Assembly: GCF_003062295.1 (NCBI RefSeq)
Contig: NZ_PYCN01000021.1
Span: 1 to 64,000 of the forward strand
Direction: 5' to 3'
DNA: 64,000 bases
Origin: Bradyrhizobium algeriense
GTDB taxonomy: Bacteria > Pseudomonadota > Alphaproteobacteria > Rhizobiales > Xanthobacteraceae
Within the stretch, counting starts at the first letter, position 1. Each line of letters starts with the position of its first letter. The translations under genes were made by a program, and so were the position numbers. The notes beneath the pieces were generated by a model. It worked only from the letters and a program-made list of their open reading frames with translations. It was not told where the DNA came from and searched no databases. This document shows, piece by piece, positions 16,407 through 24,207 of the stretch.

Positions 16407-17606
16407 ATGACGGAAATGACCGACGATCTGAGCACGCCGCTCGGGCAGAAGACAGAGCGCCAAAAGCGCCGGTTCCGGCTGCCCTTCACTGCGATGCAGG
16501 CGCTGGCGGTGCTGCTCGGCCTGTTCCTGGTCGCCTTCCTCGCTATAGCCCTTTTCACCGACAACCCGTTCGGCGGCGAACCGGTCACCCGTATCGCGCT
16601 GCGCCCAACGGGAGCGGACGAAAAGCAGCCTGGAACGGCCTCCGGCCACCCCGAAAAGGCTGCGAAATCTGCCCAGCAGGCGCCGGCCGGCGACAACAAG
16701 ACCGTCACCATCATCGACGGCTCCAGCGGCAAGCGCCAGGATGTCGTGATCGGCAGTGATGGCCCGGACAAGACCGGCGGAGAGCCTGCGCCGGCGATGG
16801 CCATGGCCGGTATCGACCAGCGGCTGCTGGAAAAGTCCCGTTACGGCATGATTCCGGTGGTTGCCGACGGCCTGAAGCCCTTTACGGTCTATGCCGCCGA
16901 TGCCGACCGCACCAAGGCTGCCAAGATGCCTGTCGTCGCCATCGTCGTCGGCGGGCTCGGTGTCGGCGCCGCCAAGACGGCCGATGCGATCATGAAGCTG
17001 CCCCCGGCCGTAACGCTGGCATTCACCCCCTACGGGGCAGACCCCGCCAAGCTCGCCGAGCGGGCCCGTGCGCAGCGTCACGAGATCCTGCTTCAGGTTC
17101 CGATGGAGCCGTTCGACTATCCCGACAACGACCCCGGCCCGCAGACCCTGCTCACGACGCTGACGCCCGAGCAGAACATCGACCGGCTGTACTGGCACCT
17201 TAGCCGGTTCCAGGGCTATGCAGGGATCGCCAATTTCATGGGCGCACGTTTCACGGCCACCGACGCCGTGATGCAGCCGATCATCCGCGAGGCGGCCAAG
17301 CGCGGCCTTGGGTATCTCGATGACGGCTCCTCGCCGCGCAGCGCCGCGCCTTCCCTGACGGCGTCCCAATCGATGCCCTTCGCCAAGGCCGATTTTACCA
17401 TCGACGCCGTGCCGACCTCGGCCGAGATCGACCGGACGCTGGTCAAGCTGGAGACGCTCGCCAAGGAGCGCGGGCTGGCCGTCGGCGTCGCCTCGGCGCT
17501 GCCGATTTCGATCGAGCGGCTTGCCGCCTGGATCAAGACCCTCGACAGCCGCGGCATCATGCTTGTGCCATTGACAACGGCGATGCTGAAATCAAAATCA
17601 GGCTAG
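16407..17606 (+). CDS. divergent polysaccharide deacetylase family protein (YibQ-like)
   Basis: 399 aa from ATG 16407, preceded by GGGGAAG. A single N-terminal transmembrane anchor (about residues 29-50) and a low-complexity linker precede the divergent polysaccharide deacetylase domain from about residue 170: PVVAIVVGGLGVGAAKTADAI, LQVPMEPFDYPDNDPGPQTL, YAGIANFMGARFTA, RGLGYLDDGSS. In this family the domain usually follows an EnvC/CtpA pair, as here. Enzymatic activity of the family is unproven. The upstream extension to 16197 lies within ctpA and is not used. Confidence 0.9.
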   Translation: MTEMTDDLSTPLGQKTERQKRRFRLPFTAMQALAVLLGLFLVAFLAIALFTDNPFGGEPVTRIALRPTGADEKQPGTASGHPEKAAKSAQQAPAGDNKTVTIIDGSSGKRQDVVIGSDGPDKTGGEPAPAMAMAGIDQRLLEKSRYGMIPVVADGLKPFTVYAADADRTKAAKMPVVAIVVGGLGVGAAKTADAIMKLPPAVTLAFTPYGADPAKLAERARAQRHEILLQVPMEPFDYPDNDPGPQTLLTTLTPEQNIDRLYWHLSRFQGYAGIANFMGARFTATDAVMQPIIREAAKRGLGYLDDGSSPRSAAPSLTASQSMPFAKADFTIDAVPTSAEIDRTLVKLETLAKERGLAVGVASALPISIERLAAWIKTLDSRGIMLVPLTTAMLKSKSG

Positions 17607-17706
17607 AGCTTCGGTTCTGATTCAATCAGAACCGAAGCTCTAGATTCTTGTTTTGACGCGTTTTCTTCACGCGAAGCGGTATCCACTTCGCTCGAAAACG
17701 CTATAG
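17603..17706. repeat. dispersed palindromic repeat with conserved tail
   Basis: A long perfect palindrome (17603-17642, TAGAGCTTCGGTTCTGATT and its complement) overlaps the stop of the deacetylase gene. It is followed by TTTGACGCGTTTTCTTCACG and by ATCCACTTCGCTCGAAAACG. The tail recurs at about 1419-1504 and in diverged form at about 35673-35776. It probably also serves as a transcription terminator. Confidence 0.7.
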
Positions 17707-17802
17707 AGATCAAGCTGATGGAGGCGATCCGGACTTTCCCGGACCGTGCTGGACCGACCGATTGCGGATGGACTTGATGCAAGCAAGGGAAACGTGAGGG
17801 AC

Positions 17803-18309
17803 ATGGCGCGCTATGAGGACCTGCCTTACCGGACCTGCGTCGGCATGATGCTGATCAATGCAGCCGGGCTGGTCTTCATTGGCCGCCGCGCCGGCGGCAT
17901 CGAACATGTCGATCAAACCCACGTCTGGCAGATGCCGCAGGGCGGCGTCGATCCCGGCGAGGACACCTGGGAGGCCGCCAAGCGCGAGCTTTACGAAGAA
18001 ACCAGCGTCCGCTCGGTGGAAAAACTCGGCGAAGTCCCGGATTGGCTGATCTACGACATTCCACGCACGGTGGCCGGTCGCGCCTGGAAGGGCCGCTACC
18101 GCGGGCAACGGCAGAAATGGTACGCCGTGCGCTTTACCGGCAAGGACGCCGAAATCAACGTTTCAAGCCCCGGCGGCGGCGGACACAAGGCCGAATTCGT
18201 GAACTGGCGCTGGGAGCCGATGAAAAATCTCCCGAACCTGATCGTGCCGTTCAAGCGGCCGGTCTATGAACGCGTGGTCAAGGAATTCTCCAACCTCGCG
18301 GGCGGCTAG
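17803..18309 (+). CDS. rppH: RNA pyrophosphohydrolase (Nudix), copy 1
   Basis: 168 aa from ATG 17803 (MARYEDLPYRTCVGMML); the upstream ATG at 17746 lies in non-conserved sequence. RppH removes pyrophosphate from 5' ends of RNA and starts mRNA decay. The family signature is QTHVWQMPQGGVDPGED, followed by the Nudix helix AAKRELYEETSV and RGQRQKWYAVRF. The Nudix consensus REUxEExGU ends in Gly, but this copy has Ser (EETSV). A second paralogue lies directly downstream. Confidence 0.92.
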   Translation: MARYEDLPYRTCVGMMLINAAGLVFIGRRAGGIEHVDQTHVWQMPQGGVDPGEDTWEAAKRELYEETSVRSVEKLGEVPDWLIYDIPRTVAGRAWKGRYRGQRQKWYAVRFTGKDAEINVSSPGGGGHKAEFVNWRWEPMKNLPNLIVPFKRPVYERVVKEFSNLAGG

Positions 18310-18362
18310 CTGCTTTCATTTGACGCGCTGTCGCGGTGCTATCAGGTATTTCCTCACACGCC

Positions 18363-18860
18363 ATGTCAGACAAACCCTATCGCCCCAACGTGGGAATCGC
18401 GCTGTTCAACACCTCGGGCCAGGTGCTGATCGGCCGTCGCTTCCGCGACGACGGGCCAGAAATCATTCTTCCCGGGCTGGAATGGCAGATGCCGCAGGGC
18501 GGCATCGACGCCGACGAGAACCCGCGCGATGCCGTCATCCGCGAGCTCTGGGAGGAGACCGGGGCGGTCAGCGCCGAATATCTCGGCGAGACCGATTGGA
18601 TAAAATATGAATTTCCGCCCTATGACGGACCGTCCACGCATCGCCTCGCCCAATTCCGAGGCCAGCGGCAGAAATGGTTCGCGCTTCGCTTCACCGGCCG
18701 CGACGACGAGATCGACCCGCTGACGCCGCGCAACGGCCAGCCGGCCGAGTTCGATTCCTGGCGCTGGGAGCGGCTCGACCGTGTCGCCGACCTCGTGGTG
18801 CCGTTCCGGCGCGATGTGTACCGGATGGTGGCGCGGGTATTTGCAGAATTCACCCGTTAG
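18363..18860 (+). CDS. rppH: RNA pyrophosphohydrolase (Nudix), copy 2
   Basis: 165 aa from ATG 18363 (MSDKPYRPNVGIALFN). LEWQMPQGGIDADENP and RELWEETGAV form a complete canonical Nudix box, and FRGQRQKWFALRFTGRDDEIDP is the RppH-specific RNA-side motif. Two tandem RppH-type genes 53 bp apart point to an old duplication. This copy keeps the consensus Gly that copy 1 has lost, so it is the better candidate for the housekeeping enzyme; copy 1 may differ in substrate. Confidence 0.92.
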   Translation: MSDKPYRPNVGIALFNTSGQVLIGRRFRDDGPEIILPGLEWQMPQGGIDADENPRDAVIRELWEETGAVSAEYLGETDWIKYEFPPYDGPSTHRLAQFRGQRQKWFALRFTGRDDEIDPLTPRNGQPAEFDSWRWERLDRVADLVVPFRRDVYRMVARVFAEFTR

Positions 18861-19049
18861 AGCGGATGGTCTCGCCGCGGTCGCGGACGAGGCACTTGAC
18901 GGCGGTTTGTCGCTGAATATTTTTCGGCCGGCCGAGTTCCCAGAAATGCGCCCGATGCCGTCGGCGGCTTGTCAGCGAACCTTTTTGTATCGACGGCAGA
19001 CTAACGGGCTCAGCTTGAAATAACCCGCACCGGTGTTTTGCCTCCCATG
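18861..19049. other. non-coding gap after rppH copy 2
   Basis: No gene with coding character was seen. Together with the following small ORF and cyclase relic it makes about 0.8 kb of weakly coding sequence before the heat-shock genes. Confidence 0.4.
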
Positions 19050-19283
19050 ATGGATGTGACTGTAACCAAGCGCCGCCGGAGTTGGGAGTGGCGGGTGCAC
19101 CAGAATGGCACGCTGATCATGCACGGGCGCGAACGCACCCGTCCGGCCGCCCGCTACCAGGGTTACCGGGGCCTGTTCATGCTGCTGGCCATCGGCCGGA
19201 GGACCACCGCCCCCAGGACTTCCGAGACTTTCCCAACAACAGATCAGTCGAATTCAGGCGCCAGTCGGTCGTGGTCGAGTTAG
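19050..19283 (+). CDS. small hypothetical protein
   Basis: 77 aa (ATG 19050; another ATG at 19047). MDVTVTKRRRSWEWRVHQNG followed by TLIMHGRERTRPAARYQGYRGLFMLLA resembles small proteins I have seen often in Bradyrhizobium, in which a short beta hairpin precedes an arginine-rich helix. The last 15 or so codons run into the decayed cyclase relic, so the C-terminus may be non-native and the gene truncated or extended. Function unknown. Confidence 0.45.
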   Translation: MDVTVTKRRRSWEWRVHQNGTLIMHGRERTRPAARYQGYRGLFMLLAIGRRTTAPRTSETFPTTDQSNSGASRSWSS

Positions 19284-19512
19284 GCCCGACCGGAAAGGGA
19301 CGCTGATGGCGATGAGCTGACGATTGCTGTCGCGCTTGACGCAACCCCTGAGAGCGCCGTTCGCCACGGCCCGCTCATCGGCCCGCTTCAATCACGGCCG
19401 CAGCCGGCCAGCCGCGCCGACCGCGACCGCGGTCCAGCCGCTCAAGCACACCCGCGAGCCGCGGCAGATCAGCCGCAAAGCCACGCACGACCTGGCGCAC
19501 CTTCAGCGTCCA
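19276..19512 (-). pseudogene. decayed copy of the 3' end of the adenylate cyclase/DUF4189 gene
   Basis: By eye this segment aligns with 22384 to about 22657, the end of the cyclase gene. Shared blocks include GATGGCGATGA(G/C)CTGAC, TGTCGCGCTTGACGCA, GCGGTCCAGCCGCTC against GCGTTCCAGCCGCTC, and ACCTTCAG. The frame for the terminal IAI-S-F-S-V-G-P-N residues is shifted and the stop codon is lost, so it does not encode protein. Both copies have the same orientation and bracket the heat-shock/protease genes. Confidence 0.7.
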
Positions 19513-19579
19513 AAAATTTGTGTTCCCCCTCTTGAAACTTTTTCGCCGTTTTCTAATTCGATTCTGCCGCTGACGCGGT

Positions 19580-19675
19580 GCCGGATGCCAGATCGGGTCC
19601 GGCGAGTTGAGTGGGCGCCGGACGGTGTCCGACGCGCCTTCGTATCCATCTTGCTCTTAGGAGGACTTGGCTATG
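19580..19675 (+). promoter_or_regulatory. ROSE-type RNA thermometer in the small heat-shock gene leader
   Basis: Three successive hairpins precede the start codon: GCCGGA/TCCGGC (19580-19603), GCG-C-CGGAC/GTCCG-AC-GC (19615-19637), and the terminal one in which TCTTGCT (19649-19655) faces the ribosome site AGGAGGA (19659-19665) across a 3-nt loop. TTGCT opposite AGGA, with a mismatched or bulged G, is the signature of ROSE elements. Heat melts the last hairpin and exposes the ribosome site. A TTGAAA box at 19532-19537 may belong to the promoter. Confidence 0.85.
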
Positions 19676-20125
19676 AGGACCTTTGATTTCTCACCTTTGT
19701 GGCGCTCCACGATCGGCTTCGACCATCTGGCCGATCTGCTCGACAGTAATCTGCGGCAATCCGCCGACGACAATTATCCGCCCTATAATGTCGAACGGTG
19801 CGGCGAAGACGCCTACCGCATTTCGCTGGCGGTTGCCGGTTTCGGCATGGACGACATCACCGTGACCGCGGAACGCGACACGCTGATCATCGAGGGCAAG
19901 AAGCCCGACGCCGAGCAGCGCGAATACCTGTATCACGGCATCGCGGCCCGGCCGTTCCGGAGGGTGTTCAACCTCGCCGACTATGTGCAGGTCAAGCAGG
20001 CCTCGTTCAAGGACGGCCTCTTGATTGTCGATCTGGTTCGCGAAGTGCCTGACGCGATGAAGCCGCGGCGTATCCCGATCGGGAACGCCGGCGCTTCCCG
20101 CCAGATCGAACACAAGGCGGCCTGA
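19673..20125 (+). CDS. small heat-shock protein, IbpA-like (class A Hsp20)
   Basis: 150 aa from ATG 19673, 7 nt after AGGAGGA; an in-frame TTG at 19667 is less suitable. The N-terminal MRTFDFSPLWRSTIGFDHL is the class A signature of rhizobial IbpA-like proteins. The alpha-crystallin domain runs from PPYNVERCGEDAYRISLAVAG to about residue 130, with GIAARPFRRVFNLADYVQV. It is an ATP-independent holdase that keeps unfolding proteins soluble. Translation is probably controlled by the ROSE leader. Confidence 0.95.
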   Translation: MRTFDFSPLWRSTIGFDHLADLLDSNLRQSADDNYPPYNVERCGEDAYRISLAVAGFGMDDITVTAERDTLIIEGKKPDAEQREYLYHGIAARPFRRVFNLADYVQVKQASFKDGLLIVDLVREVPDAMKPRRIPIGNAGASRQIEHKAA

Positions 20126-20218
20126 GCCGCTTCGGTAAGCAAGGCTGGCGCCCGGATCACCGACCGCGCGCGAGCCTGTACAGCAAGCAACATGCAGAAT
20201 TTCTATGAGGAGGACACT

Positions 20219-20719
20219 ATGGCTATTCGTGATCTGATCCCGTGGTCAAGAAACCAGGAGCTTACGCCGACGCACGGCAGCTTCGATCCTTTCTTCACTC
20301 TGCACCGGGAGATGAACCGGTTGTTCGACGATGTCTTCCGCGGCTTTGGGCCGCCCGCCCGTTTCGGCAGCCCGCTGATGGAAGGTCGCTTCGGATGGCC
20401 GAGCATCGAGCTCAACGAAACCGACAAGGAGCTGAAGGTCTCGGCTGAGCTGCCCGGGCTGACGGAAAAAGACGTCCAGGTCGAGATCGCCAATGGCGTT
20501 CTGACGCTGCGCGGCGAGAAGAAATCCGAACGAACCGACAATGGCGGAAAATACTTCACCGAGCGCTATTACGGTGCGTTCGAGCGGCAGATCCCGCTCG
20601 ATGGCGTCGTCGAGGATAAGGCTGAAGCCAAATTCCATGACGGTGTCTTGACCATCACGCTGCCGAAATCCGAACAAGCCCGTTCGGCCATCAAGCGTAT
20701 CCCCATCGTCAATCAGTGA
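20219..20719 (+). CDS. small heat-shock protein, class B/C Hsp20
   Basis: 166 aa from ATG 20219, preceded by GAGGAGG. LIPWSRN and HREMNRLFDDVFRGF at the N-terminus and the alpha-crystallin domain with ELPGLTEKDVQVEI, NGVLTLRGEKK and the C-terminal I-x-I-like IKRIPIV are typical of the second rhizobial Hsp20 class. It follows the IbpA-like gene by 93 bp with no ROSE motif of its own, so it probably shares the thermometer-controlled transcript. The two classes usually form separate oligomers. Confidence 0.95.
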   Translation: MAIRDLIPWSRNQELTPTHGSFDPFFTLHREMNRLFDDVFRGFGPPARFGSPLMEGRFGWPSIELNETDKELKVSAELPGLTEKDVQVEIANGVLTLRGEKKSERTDNGGKYFTERYYGAFERQIPLDGVVEDKAEAKFHDGVLTITLPKSEQARSAIKRIPIVNQ

Positions 20720-20799
20720 CGAGAATGGCGGCGGCGCAGTGCGCCGTCGCCACCACCACCAACGTCTCGATCGAAAGGAGAGCTAAGGAGACCCTGTCG

Positions 20800-21129
20800 A
20801 TGAGCAAGGCCGATCTGAATACCACTGAATTTGCGTTATTTCATCCCGCCGCACATTACGGCTCCCCAAATGAAGTATTGAACGACCAGCAGCTTTCCGA
20901 CGCCGAGAAGCGGGTGATCTTGTCGTCGTGGGCATCCGACATGTACGTGGTCGAATCCTGCCCGAGCCTGCGCGAAATTCCGGGCATGGATCACACCATC
21001 CGCTTCGTAGACATTCTCGCCGCCTTGCGCCGGCTGGACGGCGCTGACGATGCTCCGCGCGAGGAAATTGGCACGCGATGGCGCCGTCTGCGCTGGGGAG
21101 CCGAAGCGCGGAGGCTTACTTCATGTTGA
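20800..21129 (+). CDS. small conserved hypothetical protein of the heat-shock operon
   Basis: 109 aa from ATG 20800, with two purine-rich ribosome sites upstream (GAAAGGAGA and AAGGAG). Sequence features include LNDQQLSDAEKRVILSSWASD and VDILAALRRLDG. The pattern of an early S-D-x-E-K-R helix and a late D-I-x-x-A-L-R-x-L helix recurs in small proteins beside rhizobial Hsp20 genes, as far as I recall. No enzyme motif is visible. Its stop overlaps a further small ORF, continuing the gene chain to the protease. Confidence 0.65.
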   Translation: MSKADLNTTEFALFHPAAHYGSPNEVLNDQQLSDAEKRVILSSWASDMYVVESCPSLREIPGMDHTIRFVDILAALRRLDGADDAPREEIGTRWRRLRWGAEARRLTSC

Positions 21130-21239
21130 CACCTGCCATCCTGTCCATCGCATGGATCAACCAGGCGGCCGCATGGTGGGTAGCTCCGTGGCTCGCGCTG
21201 CCGCAGAACCAAGCGCCACAAGCAGACCGCATCTCATGA
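21123..21239 (+). CDS. candidate 38-aa membrane peptide overlapping both neighbours
   Basis: ATG at 21123, 8 nt after GGAGG (about 21110). The peptide begins MLTPAILSIAWINQAAAWW, is hydrophobic for about 27 residues and is rich in Trp. It overlaps the stop of the previous gene by 7 nt, and its TGA (21237-21239) overlaps the ATG of the protease as ATGA. This arrangement suggests translational coupling: the protease start itself has no clear ribosome site. It could be a real microprotein or only a leader ORF. Confidence 0.45.
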   Translation: MLTPAILSIAWINQAAAWWVAPWLALPQNQAPQADRIS

Positions 21240-22378
21240 TCGAGCGAAAACACGTGAAGCGGCCCGTTGCGATGGCGCTGACGATCCTGCTCGGCGCCAT
21301 TATCCCGGCTACTCCGGTTTCGGGTCAGATTCCGAACCTGCGAACCGGCGGCACGGTGCCGACGCTGGCCCCGCTGGTTCGCGAGGTCACCCCGGCTGTG
21401 GTCAACATCGCCGTCCGTGGCAAGATCCGTCAGGACAATCCGCTGTATCGCGATCCGCTGTTCCGGGAATTCTTCGACGTGCCGAAGCAGCTTGAGAAGG
21501 AAATCAACGCGACCGGGTCCGGCGTCATTGTTGATGCGCAGAAGGGCTATGTTCTGACTAACAATCATGTTGTCGATCAGGTCGCTTCCGTTCAGATCAA
21601 GACCAAAGACGGCCGGCCGTTTTCGGCCAAGGTTGTCGGGCGCGATCCCGCCACCGACATTGCGGTCTTGCGGATTCAATCTCCCGCAGGTTTGAAGGCA
21701 ATCGCGTTCGGCGACAGCGATGCGCTCGAAGTCGGCGACTTCGTTCTCGCGATCGGCAACCCCTTTGGTCTCGGCCAGACCGTCACCTCCGGCCTTGTCA
21801 GCGCGCTTGGCCGGACCGGGCTTGGCAAGCAGGGGTATGAGGATTTCATCCAGACCGACGCGGCGATCAACCCCGGCAATTCCGGCGGCGCTCTGGTCAA
21901 CCTCAAGGGAGAATTGATCGGCATCAATTCGGCGATCATTTCCCCGGCGGGCGGCAATGTCGGCATCGGCTTTGCGATCCCGGTCAGCATGGCGCGGCGC
22001 GTGATGGAGCAGATCGTCGAGACTGGCCGCATCCAGCGCGGCCGGATCGGCATCTCCTTGCGCGAACTAAATCCCTCCACCGACGGCGGACGCAGCGAAG
22101 GGGCGCGGATTGCTGAAGTCAGCCCCGGTTCGCCCGCGGAAACGGCCGGGCTGCGCAAGGGCGACATCGTGCTGAGGGCGGATGATCGTCCGATACACTC
22201 GGCTGCGCAGTTGCGAAACCGGATCGGCCTTGCCCGCATCGGCGAACAGGTCCGCCTGACGGTTGAACGTTCCGGGACGGCTCAAAACGTCACCGTCGCG
22301 GTGGGGCAGGCCTCCGACGCGAACAACGATCACGGCGAGCGCTCGGTTCAACAGCGTCAGCAGGCTGGCGAACGCTGA
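21236..22378 (+). CDS. Do/DegP-type periplasmic serine protease
   Basis: 380 aa from ATG 21236. A signal peptide ends near residue 30. The trypsin-like domain has a full triad: His111 in TNNHVVD, Asp141 in ATDIAVLR and Ser216 in NPGNSGGAL. Only one PDZ domain follows (about 285-360, RIAEVSPGSPAETAGLRKGD), whereas DegP has two, so it is closer to DegS/DegQ-short forms but has no membrane anchor beyond the signal. It degrades or refolds damaged envelope proteins, which fits the adjoining heat-shock genes. Confidence 0.93.
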   Translation: MIERKHVKRPVAMALTILLGAIIPATPVSGQIPNLRTGGTVPTLAPLVREVTPAVVNIAVRGKIRQDNPLYRDPLFREFFDVPKQLEKEINATGSGVIVDAQKGYVLTNNHVVDQVASVQIKTKDGRPFSAKVVGRDPATDIAVLRIQSPAGLKAIAFGDSDALEVGDFVLAIGNPFGLGQTVTSGLVSALGRTGLGKQGYEDFIQTDAAINPGNSGGALVNLKGELIGINSAIISPAGGNVGIGFAIPVSMARRVMEQIVETGRIQRGRIGISLRELNPSTDGGRSEGARIAEVSPGSPAETAGLRKGDIVLRADDRPIHSAAQLRNRIGLARIGEQVRLTVERSGTAQNVTVAVGQASDANNDHGERSVQQRQQAGER

Positions 22379-22385
22379 GGTGCAG

Positions 22386-23990
22386 CTAGTTCGGTCCGAC
22401 CGAAAACGAGCCGATGGCGATGACCTGACAATTGTTGTCGCGCTTGACGCATTCCGCGAGCGCGCCGCTGACCGCAGCCTGCTCGGTCGCCGCCTTCAGG
22501 CCCAGGCCGGGACGGCCGGCTGCACCAACCGCCACGGCGTTCCAGCCGCTCGAGGCATCCGCGAGCCGACGCGCAACGTCGTCGCGCGCGTCGGCCGATA
22601 TCATCGCATAACCGGCCGGCTTGAAGAAACCGGCGACCTTCAGTGTGGTCGGAATCGGAACCACGAAATTATCGTTGAGCGCTACGATCATGCAGGGGAC
22701 GCCGGCGATCCCGCCGCATGACTCCAGGGCACGCCGTACCGCTTCCTCGACACTGTCCAGGGCAAAGGGAAAGAACAGCGCGCCGCCGGGGCCCAGCGCG
22801 ACCGCCTTGTGCTTTCGCGCCGGTGTATACACGTTTTCAAGCCGCGCCTTGCCGCCGTCGCGGGTGAGCGGGACGTTTTTGGCAGCGAAGGGCTGTTCGG
22901 TCACCGCGTCATGCCGGATCCAGGGCAATGGCGGCATCGGCGGCCGGCCATGCGCGTAAACGACGGCATCGCCGACCGCGTATAATTCGCATTTGCGCGG
23001 CGATTGCGCGGCATCCGCACGCTTCTGGCATTGCTCCACCGCGGCCGACTTCGCCGCCCCCTCGCTCGGCTGGGCGGTGACGAAAGCGTTGAACCCACCG
23101 ATATTGAGCGAGAACGCCTTGAAATCGGCAGCCGGCGCGTAGTCCGAAGCGAGCGAGGCACGGACCTTGTCGCTAATGAAGGGAATGCTGGCGGCGGCGA
23201 ATTTTTCTGACGATACGACCATCGGCGACGACGGCGATGGCGGAGCCGCGGCGACAGCCGACGGCGCAGGACTCGAAACGCTGCTCGGAACGCTAGTTGG
23301 GGCGGCGACCTTTGACGGCGCCGACGTCTCGAGCTTGGTGAAATAGAGAAAGCCGCCGACACCGATCGCGGCCAGGCTGACCACGGTGACCGCGACCGGC
23401 CACATCCAGTTCGGCTGCGGCGCGCCTTGCGCCTTCGCGGGCTTCTTGACCTGCGGCGTCGCGTAGGTGCCGTCCTCGCGGCGCATCGCCACCATGTAGG
23501 CGTGCACCGGCGTCGGGATGTTCTTCACCTCCTGCGCGCCCATATCGGCGAACTGCACCGACAGCTTGTTGGCGACCTGCTCGTGCACCGCGCGCGAGAT
23601 GCAGATGCCGCCGACTTCGGCGAGGCCCTCCAGGCGCGCGGCGATGTTGACACCATCGCCCAGCAGGTCGCCGTCACGCTCGACCACATCGCCGATGGTG
23701 ATGCCGATACGAAAGGACATCTGGCGGCTGGCCGGATAGGCCATGTTGCGGGTACGCAGGCTTTCCTGGATGTCGATCGCGCAGCGCACCGCTTCGACCG
23801 CGCTCGGGAATTCGGCAAGCACGGCGTCTCCAGCCGTATTGAAAATGCGGCCGCCGCCCTTGGCGATGAAATCGTCGGTCACCTGACGGTAGGACGCGAG
23901 CCGACGCAGCGTCTCCTCCTCGTCCTCGGCAACCAGTCTGGAGTAGCCGGCAATATCGGCCGCAAAAATCGCTGCAATCTTGCGCTTCAT
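22386..23990 (-). CDS. class III adenylate/guanylate cyclase with a C-terminal DUF4189-like repeat region
   Basis: 534 aa from ATG 23990 (MKRKIAAIFAADIAGYSRLV). The cyclase domain is at residues 1-170: metal ligands Asp12 and Asp55 (NTAGDAVLAEF), GDVVERDGDLLGDGVNIAARLEG. A transmembrane helix at about 196-218 is followed by a Pro/Ser linker and a probably periplasmic part built from about three units, each ending in Cys-x(4-7)-Cys followed by a hydrophobic strand (CELYAVGD, CMIVALND, CQVIAIGS). The upstream ORF extension is not conserved and is not used. The 3' end has a decayed duplicate at 19276-19512. Confidence 0.88.
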   Translation of the reverse strand: MKRKIAAIFAADIAGYSRLVAEDEEETLRRLASYRQVTDDFIAKGGGRIFNTAGDAVLAEFPSAVEAVRCAIDIQESLRTRNMAYPASRQMSFRIGITIGDVVERDGDLLGDGVNIAARLEGLAEVGGICISRAVHEQVANKLSVQFADMGAQEVKNIPTPVHAYMVAMRREDGTYATPQVKKPAKAQGAPQPNWMWPVAVTVVSLAAIGVGGFLYFTKLETSAPSKVAAPTSVPSSVSSPAPSAVAAAPPSPSSPMVVSSEKFAAASIPFISDKVRASLASDYAPAADFKAFSLNIGGFNAFVTAQPSEGAAKSAAVEQCQKRADAAQSPRKCELYAVGDAVVYAHGRPPMPPLPWIRHDAVTEQPFAAKNVPLTRDGGKARLENVYTPARKHKAVALGPGGALFFPFALDSVEEAVRRALESCGGIAGVPCMIVALNDNFVVPIPTTLKVAGFFKPAGYAMISADARDDVARRLADASSGWNAVAVGAAGRPGLGLKAATEQAAVSGALAECVKRDNNCQVIAIGSFSVGPN

Positions 23991-24125
23991 GAAAAGCAGC
24001 CCCGGATCAATACCAGCATCCGGAACAATGCCGCCAGAAGTTCCCCGGCGCAACCTCGGCATTTCGATCGAAACATAGCCTCGGACTTCCGCTGGGGTGG
24101 CGCAGGCTGGCGTCGGGAAGTGGTC

Positions 24126-24160
24126 AAACAAAAAGCGCCCGTCACATTGTGACGAGCGCC
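24126..24160 (-). terminator. terminator of the atp operon
   Basis: On the minus strand GGCGCTCGTCA, loop CAATG, TGACGGGCGCT and then T5 form a long stem with one mismatch. It lies 48 bp beyond the atpC stop and before the cyclase gene. Confidence 0.8.
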
Positions 24161-24207
24161 GATTGTTGCTCGGGCCTTCATTGCGCCCCGGAGCGGTGCC
24201 CCGGGGC

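Noticed and set aside
19324..19686. 120-aa plus-strand ORF before the first Hsp20
   Set aside because: Runs through the cyclase relic and the ROSE leader; no coding signature.
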